A stretch of 64,000 nucleotides of DNA from Bacteroidia bacterium (lineage in GTDB: Bacteria; Bacteroidota; Ignavibacteria; UBA10030), in contig BQML01000008.1 of the NCBI GenBank assembly GCA_022180565.1, positions 62,001 to 126,000 of the forward strand, given 5' to 3'. This document shows positions 42,871 to 52,156 of this stretch, piece by piece. Every line of letters begins with the position of its first letter. Positions within the stretch are counted from its first letter, which is position 1. Made by a program: the position numbers and the translations under genes. The notes below the pieces were generated by a model. That model saw only the letters and a program-made list of their open reading frames with translations. It did no database searches and was not told the origin of the DNA.

Positions 42871-43573
42871 AGAAGCTCTTGAACTTCAGCTTCCATACAA
42901 GCCACGCGGCTTCGTACACGATGTTCCGGGACATTTTCGACACCCCCACACGACGGTCGACAAAAACAATGGGAATCTCGCACACGCGAAACCCCTTTTT
43001 CCAGGCAATGAAGGTCGTTTCGATCTGGAAAGCGTATCCGTTGGAGTGAATGGCGTCGAGGTTGATCGCTTCCAGCACAGCGCGCCGGTAGCATTTGAAT
43101 CCTCCGGTCGCATCGCGTACCGGCATGCCCGTGATGTATCGAGTGTACACGTTCGCCAAGAAGCTCAGCATCAGTCTCTTCATGGGCCAGTTGACCACGT
43201 TGACACCGGAAATGTAGCGGGAGCCGATAACCAGATCGCACTGTTCGGCTTGTTGGAGCATACGTGGAAGCTCATGGGGATCGTGCGAAAAATCTGCATC
43301 CATTTCGAACACAATCTCATAATCCCGCGCCAGGGCGAACTTAAACCCCTCGACATAAGCCGTCCCAAGCCCAAGCTTTGCCTTTCGCTCGATCAAATGG
43401 ACACGAGGATTGCTCTCTTGCAGAAGCTTAACAAGGTTCGCCGTACCGTCCGGAGAGTTGTCGTCCACGACCAGCACTTCAAAGTGGGCACCGAGGCTTA
43501 GGATCTTCGGAATAATCTCCGGAACGTTGTCCGATTCGTTGTACGTGGGAATGACAACGAGACAGCGTTTCAT
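42857..43573 (-). CDS. Polyprenol monophosphomannose synthase-like GT2
   Basis: 238 residues, the usual Dpm1 length. VIPTYNESDNVPEIIPKIL, LVVDDNSPDGTANLV, MDADFSHDPHELPRML (DxD), GSRYISG and TGGFKCYRR fit dolichol/undecaprenol-phosphate mannose synthases. It transfers a sugar from a GDP- or UDP-sugar to a lipid phosphate at the inner membrane. Located in the exopolysaccharide operon, overlapping the aminotransferase by four bases. Confidence 0.93.
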   Translation of the reverse strand: MKRCLVVIPTYNESDNVPEIIPKILSLGAHFEVLVVDDNSPDGTANLVKLLQESNPRVHLIERKAKLGLGTAYVEGFKFALARDYEIVFEMDADFSHDPHELPRMLQQAEQCDLVIGSRYISGVNVVNWPMKRLMLSFLANVYTRYITGMPVRDATGGFKCYRRAVLEAINLDAIHSNGYAFQIETTFIAWKKGFRVCEIPIVFVDRRVGVSKMSRNIVYEAAWLVWKLKFKSFFDAF

Positions 43574-44706
43574 GACTTCGGGGGCACGGCAGACCGGGAT
43601 TCCGCAGCGTCCCGCACCGCCGACACAATGGCGGACTGCTGATCATCGGTCAGCTCGGTATGCATGGGGAGTGACAGAACTTCGCGGCATGCCTGCTCGG
43701 CTTCGGGAAAGGATCCTTCGCCTGCCTCCGGCCTGCGAAATGCGGCCTGCAGGTGGAGAGGGATCGGATAGTAAATGGCATGGGGAATCTTTTTCCGGAC
43801 AAGCGCGTCCACGATCGCTTGTCTCCGGGAAACTCTGATCGTGTACTGATGATATACATGGCGCCCGTACGGCGCCTCAAACGGCACGGTGATTCCCGAT
43901 CCTTCGAAAAGCTCCGTATAGCGGGCCGCAGCCCTTCGCCGTTCACGGCACCAGCCATCGAGATACTTTAGCTTCACGCTCAGAACGGCGGCCTGGATGG
44001 TGTCCAAACGACTGTTCACTCCCAGAATGTCATGATAGTAGCGCACTTTGGAGCCATGGACAATGATCATCCGAACCTTTTCCGCAACCGCGTCGTCGTT
44101 GGTCACCACCATACCGGCATCCCCGAAGGCGCCGAGGTTCTTGCTCGGAAAAAAACTGATCGCCCCCATGAGACCGATTCCTCCCACTTTGCGGCCTTTG
44201 TACTCTGCTCCCATCGCCTGGGCCGTATCCTCGATCACCGGAATCCCGTACTTTGCGGCGATTTCCATGATCGGATCCATGTCCGCCGACTGGCCGTAGA
44301 GATGAACGGGAATGATCGCTTTGGTCCTGGGGGTCAGCGCTTTTTCGAGCCTGGCGGGGTCTATGGTGAATGTCCGCGGATCGATGTCTGCATACACGGG
44401 ACGTGCCCCCAGCAACGCGATCGTTTCCGTCGTGGCCACAAACGTGAACGGCGTCGTCACCACGTCATCTCCGGGACCGATCCCGAGCGCCATCATCGCC
44501 ACCTGAAGGGCATCGGTTCCGGAGGCACAGCCGATGGCGTGCTTCACACCGAGATAGGCCGCCGCCGCTTTTTCGAATTCAGCGACTTCCCTGCCCAGAA
44601 TGAACTGTCCGGAATCCAGTACCCGATGAATGGCCTCATCGATTTCTTTTTTGATACGTCGGTACTGGCCGACCACGTCGACCATGTGAAGAGATTGGGT
44701 TTGCAT
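43570..44706 (-). CDS. DegT/DnrJ/EryC1 sugar aminotransferase
   Basis: About 378 residues from the ATG giving MQTQSLHMVDV; the longest frame would add 24 residues with no support. PLP-dependent fold type I: YLGVKHAIGCASGTDALQVAMMALGIGPGDDV, PVHLYGQSADMDPI, EDTAQAMGAEY, and the Schiff-base Lys in SFFPSKNLGAFGDAGMV. It puts an amino group on a nucleotide-linked keto sugar, probably the product of the dTDP-glucose dehydratase in this locus (inference). Confidence 0.93.
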   Translation of the reverse strand: MQTQSLHMVDVVGQYRRIKKEIDEAIHRVLDSGQFILGREVAEFEKAAAAYLGVKHAIGCASGTDALQVAMMALGIGPGDDVVTTPFTFVATTETIALLGARPVYADIDPRTFTIDPARLEKALTPRTKAIIPVHLYGQSADMDPIMEIAAKYGIPVIEDTAQAMGAEYKGRKVGGIGLMGAISFFPSKNLGAFGDAGMVVTNDDAVAEKVRMIIVHGSKVRYYHDILGVNSRLDTIQAAVLSVKLKYLDGWCRERRRAAARYTELFEGSGITVPFEAPYGRHVYHQYTIRVSRRQAIVDALVRKKIPHAIYYPIPLHLQAAFRRPEAGEGSFPEAEQACREVLSLPMHTELTDDQQSAIVSAVRDAAESRSAVPPKS

Positions 44707-44801
44707 GGAAAGGATCTTGTGAAGAGTCTCGTGATCTGATGCCACGGGCGCAGGAAGCGAGAAGAGAACTAACGCCACTTCTTCGCCTCTTGCTCAACCG
44801 C

Positions 44802-46196
44802 TCAGACATGCCCTTTCCCCCGCATCAGAACGTACAATGTATTAAAAAGTATCTTCAAATCCATCCGCCAGGACATGTTTTCAATATAAAACAAGTCGTA
44901 TTTCAGTTTTGTCCGCACGTCTTCTACCGACTGGTCGTATCGGTATTTTATTTGCGCCCAGCCGGTCATCCCGGGTCTGACCCGCAAGCGTCTGCGGTAG
45001 AGCGGAAGGTCTCGTTCGAGTTTCTCGACAAAATACGCGCGCTCGGGACGGGGTCCCACGAGACTCATGTGCCCGACAAGCACATTCAGAAACTGCGGGA
45101 CCTCATCGAGATGGAGACGCCGGAGAATCTTGCCGACACGTGTCACCCGCGGATCATTCCTCTCCGCCCACTTCGGTCCCGACAAACTCTCAGCGTCCTC
45201 CCGCATGGACCTGAATTTCAGCATCGTGAATTTTTCGCCGTTTCGACCAACGCGCACCTGACGGTAGAACACAGGTCCCGGCGAATCCAAAACAATCGCC
45301 AAAGCAACAAGCGCCCACAGAGGACTGCCGACGATGAGAACAACGAGCGAGACAACGACATCGGTCATTCGCTTCATCGCCTCTTCCCACGGCTTCAGGA
45401 ACCACGGCGTCACTTCGATCAGCGGGAATCCATAGATCGAATTGATCCTCGCTTGTCCGCTCACAATGTCATAGAGATCGGGAATGATCTTCATTCCGAC
45501 CTCCCGTCCATTGCAAAAACGGATGATTTCAAGCAGCTGGTCGTGATCCGTTGAATCAAGCCCCACCAGGACTTCCGTCGCCCTATGGCGATCAAGAAGG
45601 TCCGGCAGCTCTTGCGTGGATCCTACGACGGGGATACCACGGTACCCTCTCTTTCTTTTCTTTGCGTTCTGCGGCGCGACGAAACCCACGACCCGATACC
45701 CCAGGGCCGGATACTTCAGAACCATGTCGCACAAATCAAATGCCTTTTGGGACCATCCAACGATCAGTGTGTTCTTTGCGCCGATCCCGGCCTCCAGGAG
45801 CCGCTTTTGGAGAGCCCGCACAACGAGCCTCCCCGCACTCACGAACACAAACACGAGGGCCCAGTACACGACAATCCAACGATGCGTCGGCCCCGACTCG
45901 GGCCGCCCGCTCAGAAATTCGAGGAAAAACAGGAGGAGCGATCCGAGGGCAGTCGCGCGGAAAATCGTCAGCACCTCGTCGAGACGCGACTGCGCGTACC
46001 AATGACGGTAAAGCCCAAAGAGAAAGAACCAAAGGAGCCAATAACCGTAGTTGATGGCCATCGAAACCCAGAAGTCTTCCGGGGGTTCCGCACTCCTCAG
46101 GGACCACATGAGGGATGAAAGAACAAAAGCGAAGTTGACGGTCAGAAAATCCAGACTCAGGAGGACAATACGGTCGATTCTCTTATGCATGAACAA
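44802..46196 (-). CDS. Undecaprenyl-phosphate sugar phosphotransferase (WcaJ/PssY type)
   Basis: 464 residues: four N-terminal helices, a CoA-binding-like domain ([18 protein letters not shown]), one re-entrant helix ([19 protein letters not shown]), and the complete catalytic core missing from the fusion protein: [56 protein letters not shown]. It starts the lipid-linked repeat by adding sugar-1-phosphate to undecaprenyl phosphate. It is separated by 95 bases from the DegT gene. Confidence 0.94.
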   Translation of the reverse strand: MFMHKRIDRIVLLSLDFLTVNFAFVLSSLMWSLRSAEPPEDFWVSMAINYGYWLLWFFLFGLYRHWYAQSRLDEVLTIFRATALGSLLLFFLEFLSGRPESGPTHRWIVVYWALVFVFVSAGRLVVRALQKRLLEAGIGAKNTLIVGWSQKAFDLCDMVLKYPALGYRVVGFVAPQNAKKRKRGYRGIPVVGSTQELPDLLDRHRATEVLVGLDSTDHDQLLEIIRFCNGREVGMKIIPDLYDIVSGQARINSIYGFPLIEVTPWFLKPWEEAMKRMTDVVVSLVVLIVGSPLWALVALAIVLDSPGPVFYRQVRVGRNGEKFTMLKFRSMREDAESLSGPKWAERNDPRVTRVGKILRRLHLDEVPQFLNVLVGHMSLVGPRPERAYFVEKLERDLPLYRRRLRVRPGMTGWAQIKYRYDQSVEDVRTKLKYDLFYIENMSWRMDLKILFNTLYVLMRGKGHV

Positions 46197-46199
46197 ATC

Positions 46200-47336
46200 C
46201 TAGCGATCGACTTCCCAAAAAAGACTCTGCCTGCCGGTGATCGATTTTAAGAAACCGACAATCAGCGCCGCATTCACGGCAAGGAAGTAATAGGGGAGGA
46301 TGACCATCGGCGTCCGGACATTCCATCGTTCGCCCACCCAGCCTGCCAATGCCAGAGCAACGAACGCGACCTCAGCGTAGAAGACCGGAGCCAGAGCACC
46401 CCCGGGGCGGTACAAAGCGGCGGTGGCCGCGCCCAGCGCCAGAAGCGCAAACGGGACAGACCATCGGATAATCTTGTGCGACCAAAGCGCAAAGGCCGCA
46501 AATCCCCTGCGGGGATTCAGGGAAGAACGGACATACCGGAGGGCGTTGAAGTTCTGCGCTCCAATTCTCGCCTTTCTGCGAAATTCCCGTCGGACCGTTT
46601 TTTCCGCCGTTTCAAACGCGACAGCCTCAGGCGCATATTCCACGCGGTACCCCTGCTGAAGAATCATCATGGGAATGACAAAATCGTCCGCCACCGCACG
46701 ATCAAGCGGTAAGGGCCGGTACAAGCTCCGCCTGATTGCATAAACCCCTCCCGTTGCCCCGACAAGCGTTCCCGCACGGCCTTCCAGACGCTTCACCATG
46801 GTCTCGTACTGCCAATAGACGGACTCACCAACGTTCCCCGAACTCGTCAACAGGAGTTCCCCCGACACCGCCCCGACGTGGGGTTCGGAAAACGGCTTCA
46901 CGAGGTTCTCCAGTGTGTCCACACGAAACAGCGAATTGGCGTCGGAAAACGCAATAAGTTCTCCCCTCGCTTCTTTGACGAGATCGTTCAGCACCGCGGC
47001 CTTTCCGCGCCGCCGGGGGAAAACTAGGACTTTCATGACCTCAAGTCGGTTTGCCTGAAGCAAATCCACCGTGCCGTCCGTCGACCCGTCTGAACCCACA
47101 AGGATCTCCAGCCGCCCGGGCGGATAGGCGATCTCTTTGAGATTCTGAATTTTTTCCAGGATTCCTTTTTCCTCGTTGTAGACAGAAATAACGATGGACA
47201 CGAAGGGGAGGCTTTCCTGCTTTTTGTCATCCCTCGAAGGAGCAAAGAACAAGAGAATCTTCAAGACCAGCGGATATCCCACATAGGTATAGATAACGAG
47301 GAGTGTTGATATCCAGAAGACAACCTCGGCCGCCAT
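46200..47336 (-). CDS. Membrane GT2 glycosyltransferase
   Basis: About 378 residues from ATG 47336, five bases after the previous stop. One N-terminal helix (VVFWISTLLVIYTYVGYPLVLKILLFF), a GT2 domain (PFVSIVISVYNEEKGILEKIQNL, GSDGSTDGT, FSDANSLFRVDTL, QxxRW-like region replaced by FRRKARIGAQNF), and two to three C-terminal helices. It resembles processive or hyaluronan-like GT2 enzymes. Acceptor and donor unknown. Confidence 0.92.
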   Translation of the reverse strand: MAAEVVFWISTLLVIYTYVGYPLVLKILLFFAPSRDDKKQESLPFVSIVISVYNEEKGILEKIQNLKEIAYPPGRLEILVGSDGSTDGTVDLLQANRLEVMKVLVFPRRRGKAAVLNDLVKEARGELIAFSDANSLFRVDTLENLVKPFSEPHVGAVSGELLLTSSGNVGESVYWQYETMVKRLEGRAGTLVGATGGVYAIRRSLYRPLPLDRAVADDFVIPMMILQQGYRVEYAPEAVAFETAEKTVRREFRRKARIGAQNFNALRYVRSSLNPRRGFAAFALWSHKIIRWSVPFALLALGAATAALYRPGGALAPVFYAEVAFVALALAGWVGERWNVRTPMVILPYYFLAVNAALIVGFLKSITGRQSLFWEVDR

Positions 47337-47340
47337 TCCT

Positions 47341-48399
47341 TCAAAAACCTCCGAATCCCATGCGCCGAAACATGCTGCGGAAGCGCTGTTCATACGTATG
47401 CTCTGCCAGCGTTCGGCGTCGCGCTTCCTCTTTCATGCGCCTCCTCTCGGCATCGTGCGTCAGATAATATTCTATCTTCTCCACAAGATCGCGGAAATCC
47501 GTCCACACGCCGATTTCCTTTCCGGGAACATAGTACCGGTCAAGACCCTCCGCCGCGGCTGTCAGGAGGAATCCACCGTGTCCCGGGATTTCGAAGTTAC
47601 GGCCTTTGATCTGTTCCCGGCGGCCCGAGAAGAGGAGGCGAACGGACGGCATAACCTCACGCGGGGGGCGGATGGAGTACGATCCATCCGCGCGACGCGA
47701 AAACAAGACCTTTCCGGCTCCCCGAAGACTCCAACCGGCTACACTGCCGGTGAAATTCAGATTCACTTTCGTTCGCTTAAAAACCGTCACCATCTCCCGA
47801 TGAGACAACGGTCCATTCTCCCATCCTCTCCCCCAGGTTTCGACGCGAAAGCCCTCAGCGCGCAATCTTCTGATCAGGCGTTTGCGGTCCGAGTGCGCCT
47901 GCCCAACAAACGATACATCGATATCCTCGGCAACGGAACTCTCCTCCTGTTCATGATGGTTGAACGCCCATTGCGAGTGGATCACGTTCCCGGCACCGAT
48001 GGCCCGGTATTGGTCGACCGCCTGTTCGTCCGTCGTAACACACCACGTGAACAGATGCGCGCGGAAGCGAGAATACACGTCGAACCGCCACTGATCATCC
48101 CCAAACCAGTTCAGAGTGACTGCCCCGCTATGACGCGTCAGCCCCTCAATGGTTTCGGGGAAAATTTCGTCGTTGTACAGCACAAAGAAGAACAGGTCGG
48201 TCTTCCGCCCTGCAAGGGCCTGAAGCCGCCGATTCATCTCCTTCCTTCCGTCGGTTCTCAGGATCTCATCGTAAGGAAAATGATCCACCTCAACTCCTTC
48301 TATACCCCGAAGCGACGGGAGAAAACTGCGGTACTCATAACAATCCCCGCGACGCGGGTCGCCGTAGTCGTACCTCATCCCCACATATGTCACTTTCAT
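47341..48399 (-). CDS. CgeB-like glycosyltransferase
   Basis: 352 residues, the N-half with VTYVGMRYDYGDPRRGDCYEYRSFL and NWFGDDQWRFD, the C-half with a GT-B-type RPPREVMPSVRLLFSGR and EHTYEQRFRSMFRRMGF tail seen in spore-maturation CgeB proteins. Likely transfers a sugar on the growing repeat. Overlaps the GT4 gene by four bases. Confidence 0.85.
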   Translation of the reverse strand: MKVTYVGMRYDYGDPRRGDCYEYRSFLPSLRGIEGVEVDHFPYDEILRTDGRKEMNRRLQALAGRKTDLFFFVLYNDEIFPETIEGLTRHSGAVTLNWFGDDQWRFDVYSRFRAHLFTWCVTTDEQAVDQYRAIGAGNVIHSQWAFNHHEQEESSVAEDIDVSFVGQAHSDRKRLIRRLRAEGFRVETWGRGWENGPLSHREMVTVFKRTKVNLNFTGSVAGWSLRGAGKVLFSRRADGSYSIRPPREVMPSVRLLFSGRREQIKGRNFEIPGHGGFLLTAAAEGLDRYYVPGKEIGVWTDFRDLVEKIEYYLTHDAERRRMKEEARRRTLAEHTYEQRFRSMFRRMGFGGF

Positions 48400-49583
48400 A
48401 ACGATCCCACATCATTATAGAGACGCTCGAAGGCGTCGGCAACCCTGTCCCACGAATACCGCTTTTCCACGAAGGCACGCCCTTCTCTTCCCAATTGCTC
48501 GCGGAGCCCGGGCGAACCCAACAGGTCTACAATCCTTTGTGCAAACGTGGATGGCTCATCCGCACAAATCAAATGGGTGCCATGAACCGCTCCAAGACCT
48601 TGCGCCCCGAGTGTCGTGGAAACCACCGCCTTCCCCATCGCAAGAAACTCCAGCGTCTTCATCCGCATTCCACTTCCCGCACGCAGAGGTACGATGCAAA
48701 CCTGCGATGCGGCGATAAGCGGACGGATATCCTCCACCTCACCAAGGAAATCAACATTGGGATGATGAAGCTTCTTTTTCAGATCTCCGGATCCGCTCCC
48801 TGCAACGCGCACTTTCACGGACGGTACCTCGTCGACCACCACGGGGAGAATCTCGCGAAGAAACCAGGAGAGGCTGTCCCGGTTGGGAAGCCATTGAAGC
48901 GATCCCAGCCATAAGACCGATCCGGGTTCTTCACCTTCCGGTCTGGGATGAAATGAAGCCGTATCCACCCCCACAGGTATGACCTCAGTCCGCACCGATG
49001 GAGCGATCTCCCGAAGCCGTCGCTCATCGTCGTGTGATACAACCGCCACGCGATCGAACATGCCGCACACCAACCGCTCGTAGGCGAGCAATTTTCCCCA
49101 TTCCATTCTCAGGAACGACCGGACAAGGGGGTTCGGATGCAACGGAAGATAGGTGCCGAGATTCGCGGACTCAAGATTGTGGAGACGGAGAACGACGGGA
49201 ACGCGATAGCGCTTCTTAACCTCCGTTCCATACCACGCCGCATGAATCCCCTCGACCTGCACAAGATCCACCCCATCCATCATCGCAAACACCGTCTCGA
49301 GGAGTAACGGCGAATGATTCCTGCTCACGATATACGGAGTACGACGAAACAGCGAATGAACCGCTCCGGCCGCCGAGGGTTTCTTGGCCGCGTGAACAAT
49401 GACCTTTACCTGGAAGTACCTTGCCAGCTCTTTGCGCGCCTCCTCGTTCCCTGCGGCGGAAAGACAAGCCAAACGGACACTGGAATGACGCTCCGAAAGG
49501 CGTTTGAGGGAAAAGAACACATTCCGCCTCCCGCCGTCGACAGGCGGATAAGGAATCGTCGGACAAACAGAAAGGACAGTCAC
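48396..49583 (-). CDS. GT4 glycosyltransferase
   Basis: 395 residues, GT-B fold: N-domain SVCPTIPYPPVDGGRRNVFFSL, linker DRVAVVSHDDERRLREIAPSV, EVIPVGVDTASFHP, then ASQVCIVPLRAGSGMRMKTLEFLAMGKAVVST with the ExxxxxE donor-binding motif. Typical of exopolysaccharide loci. The start is 30 bases after the O-antigen-ligase-like stop. Confidence 0.93.
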   Translation of the reverse strand: MTVLSVCPTIPYPPVDGGRRNVFFSLKRLSERHSSVRLACLSAAGNEEARKELARYFQVKVIVHAAKKPSAAGAVHSLFRRTPYIVSRNHSPLLLETVFAMMDGVDLVQVEGIHAAWYGTEVKKRYRVPVVLRLHNLESANLGTYLPLHPNPLVRSFLRMEWGKLLAYERLVCGMFDRVAVVSHDDERRLREIAPSVRTEVIPVGVDTASFHPRPEGEEPGSVLWLGSLQWLPNRDSLSWFLREILPVVVDEVPSVKVRVAGSGSGDLKKKLHHPNVDFLGEVEDIRPLIAASQVCIVPLRAGSGMRMKTLEFLAMGKAVVSTTLGAQGLGAVHGTHLICADEPSTFAQRIVDLLGSPGLREQLGREGRAFVEKRYSWDRVADAFERLYNDVGSL

Positions 49584-49613
49584 GTCGAAAACCTTCAGTG
49601 TTGATCTTCTTTC

Positions 49614-51005
49614 TCACGAGCTACTCTGTCCGCTCTCCTCCTCCTCCTCGGCAGAGAGGACGGCCCAGCACAACGCGATGATCATCACCGAATCCCGAGC
49701 ATAGAATTGTGGAGAGGTGAAAGAAATGATCATCATTCCGATGAGCAATGCCACCGCCGTTATCGCAAGAGGACGGTTTTGCCCGGTGCGGCGAAAGGCG
49801 TTGATCGCGGCTTTGATCTTACCAATGTATAGAGCGAGAAACACTGCCAGACCTGCCAGACCAAGCTTGAACCAGAGCCACAAATATGCGTTATGTACGT
49901 AGGCATTCGTGTAGGTGACGCCGCGCAGGGGACTGTAGTACGCAAAGTCGGCCCCCAGGCCATATCCCATGACGGGGTTGGCGGCAATCTGAGCGAGCAC
50001 CGCCTTCGATTCCTCCAGACGGGTAAGAAACGAAAGATCCTCCAGAGCCAGACCCGCGGAGAGGAGTCGTCCGAAAACGATTGCTGCCACAGCACCGAAA
50101 CGGTCGCCGAGCATCAGCCAGGCGAGAACGATGCCGCCAAGACAGACCAGGGAAAGAATCCCCGCCATCCTCACGCGTTCCGGCTTCGTCAGGAACAGAA
50201 ACACAACGAACAGAGCGAGGAACGTTCCCAACCAGTATCCCCTCGAAAATGTTGCCGCGAGCGAAAAAGAAAACAAGACGAACACGGAGAGGAGAATTGC
50301 CCGGGAACGAACCTGAGTTGAAATCCCAAGCGACGCTGCCGCCCAGACGACCATAGCCATGAACAGAGGTTCACCTGCCGTTTGTCGTCCGGAAACGATC
50401 TCCCACGCGTAGTGAATCTCCCTGATCCGCTCGCTGTACTCGACAATATTGCGAACCGCCATCACCCCGGCCAGCATGGCAAACGTCACGAGAACGACCC
50501 TCTTCCCTCCTGCTGTCGTGCATGCTTCGCGGAGGGGGAAAGAGAGGAGGAATCCTGCCAGCACGAGGAGCTCACGGGCCCACAAACCCGGATCGTTACC
50601 AAACAGGACGGCCGGGATAGCGGAAGCGACTGCGAGCAGAAAAAAAAGAGCCAGCGGGCGATCTCCCGGCGCAGAAAAGAGGGTTTCCCTTCGGACAATG
50701 ATCCTATCGATAAAGTACGCCCCCAGGTAACCATAGGACACAATACCAAACACCGCTTCAGAGACGCTGATATCGGTCGTCCGCTGGAGGAAAAGCACGA
50801 TATGCCCGAAGAGCACCGCGCTCAACCACCAGACAAGCCGGCGTGAGAGAATGATCGCGAGCGTCACAACGAGAAGCGCGATCGGAAGATAGAGGACGGT
50901 TCCCGTAATCGTCGCAACGGAGACCAACCCAGCGTTGGCAAGGAACACGAGGAGCATCTCTCGGCCCCCGGCGTGTTCCGGATCCAATGGCTGAAGAGTT
51001 TTCAC
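49614..51005 (-). CDS. O-antigen ligase/polymerase (Wzy/WaaL) family protein
   Basis: 463 residues with about 11-12 membrane helices and a large periplasmic loop carrying NPVMGYGLGADFAYYSPLRGVTYTNAYVHNAYLWLWFKLG, the diagnostic loop of O-antigen ligase (pfam04932) proteins. It either polymerises repeat units (Wzy) or attaches the chain. With the Wzz-like and Wza-like neighbours, a polymerase is more likely. Overlaps the Wzz-like gene by four bases. Confidence 0.9.
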   Translation of the reverse strand: MKTLQPLDPEHAGGREMLLVFLANAGLVSVATITGTVLYLPIALLVVTLAIILSRRLVWWLSAVLFGHIVLFLQRTTDISVSEAVFGIVSYGYLGAYFIDRIIVRRETLFSAPGDRPLALFFLLAVASAIPAVLFGNDPGLWARELLVLAGFLLSFPLREACTTAGGKRVVLVTFAMLAGVMAVRNIVEYSERIREIHYAWEIVSGRQTAGEPLFMAMVVWAAASLGISTQVRSRAILLSVFVLFSFSLAATFSRGYWLGTFLALFVVFLFLTKPERVRMAGILSLVCLGGIVLAWLMLGDRFGAVAAIVFGRLLSAGLALEDLSFLTRLEESKAVLAQIAANPVMGYGLGADFAYYSPLRGVTYTNAYVHNAYLWLWFKLGLAGLAVFLALYIGKIKAAINAFRRTGQNRPLAITAVALLIGMMIISFTSPQFYARDSVMIIALCWAVLSAEEEEESGQSSS

Positions 51006-52156
51006 GAGGCAGGAGGGCGGCTCTTCAGGCTGAAGAGGCGCTTAAGAATGTCATACCGTTCAGGCGAGTGTGTTCGCAATTCTTCGAGACGTTCACGGAA
51101 TACGAATCCTACCAGGGAAAGGACGCCTACCGAGAACACTGCCGACAGAACGAGGATCGCTCTCTTCGGCTTTGCTTTCCTCTCGGGGGGCACAGCCCGA
51201 TCGAGCACGACCACCGACGGCAGTGCCTTCCGCTCATCAAGTTTGGCCTGTTCGTACAGCGGAAGGAGCATTTCCAGAATTCGGGCCTGAATTTGGATAT
51301 TGCGGTACAATCTGACGTGTTCCAGGGTCACATCAGGAATCTCGCCGATTCGCTCAGAAAGGGCCTGCAGTTCCGCTCGTTTCAGTCTGATTTCCGGATG
51401 GTCCGCCCCAAAGAGGGCCTTCAACATCTCCACTTCAATTTCCCTGAACGCCTTTTCGGAATACAACTCTGCGACACTTTTCACGGATTCCTGGTTTTCC
51501 GGCAGGATTACAATACGTGATTCCTTTTGCAGGTCTCGGTACGCCTCCTCCACTTTCCTCAGCGTGTCTTTCACGCCCGCAATCGTCGTTTCGAGAAATT
51601 CCCGATAGACGCGGGTCCGTTGAAGGCCGAGTTCGATGTTGATGCGGTTAAGGACGGCAACATAGTAATTTGCCATGTCTGCCGCGCGCTGGCGATCGCG
51701 GTCGTATACCGTGATGACAATGTGGCCTTTCTCCTCAAGATCGATTTCTACGTTGCCCTCAAATTCCCTGATGGCTTTTTCCATCTCATCGACCTCGTAA
51801 AGCTCCATAAGACCGAACGTTCGGATAACATCCTCTTTGGCATTTCTGCTCTCCAGGATCGAAAGATAGCTGTAGGCTTCTGAGGAAGGCGCTGGCCCTC
51901 GGAGGCTGGCAAAATCCCGCAGAAAAGGAGCAAGAGGCCCCAGTGACATTCCGGTGTCCTTGTGGGGAAGGACGCTCGTGATCCCCGCATACCAGTTGGG
52001 CATGAGGAGCGCAATGGCAACCGCCACAATTCCCGCAACCAGACAGTTGAAGAGCACGAAACGGCGGGCACGGACAAGGAGACCTGCAAACCAGAACAAC
52101 GAGCTCTTGTCCACGACGGGAGAAGGCCGGGCGTTGTGCTCGTCCATCGTCATCAC
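51002..52156 (-). CDS. Wzz-type chain-length determinant
   Basis: 384 residues with two terminal helices (about 33-52 and 333-351) flanking a long helical periplasmic part (DLEEKGHIVITVYDRDRQRAADMANYYVAVLN; coiled coil about 185-300). No tyrosine-kinase Walker motifs follow, so it is a kinase-less polysaccharide copolymerase. It sets chain length of the Wzy product. Overlaps the Wza-like gene by four bases. Confidence 0.9.
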   Translation of the reverse strand: MMTMDEHNARPSPVVDKSSLFWFAGLLVRARRFVLFNCLVAGIVAVAIALLMPNWYAGITSVLPHKDTGMSLGPLAPFLRDFASLRGPAPSSEAYSYLSILESRNAKEDVIRTFGLMELYEVDEMEKAIREFEGNVEIDLEEKGHIVITVYDRDRQRAADMANYYVAVLNRINIELGLQRTRVYREFLETTIAGVKDTLRKVEEAYRDLQKESRIVILPENQESVKSVAELYSEKAFREIEVEMLKALFGADHPEIRLKRAELQALSERIGEIPDVTLEHVRLYRNIQIQARILEMLLPLYEQAKLDERKALPSVVVLDRAVPPERKAKPKRAILVLSAVFSVGVLSLVGFVFRERLEELRTHSPERYDILKRLFSLKSRPPAS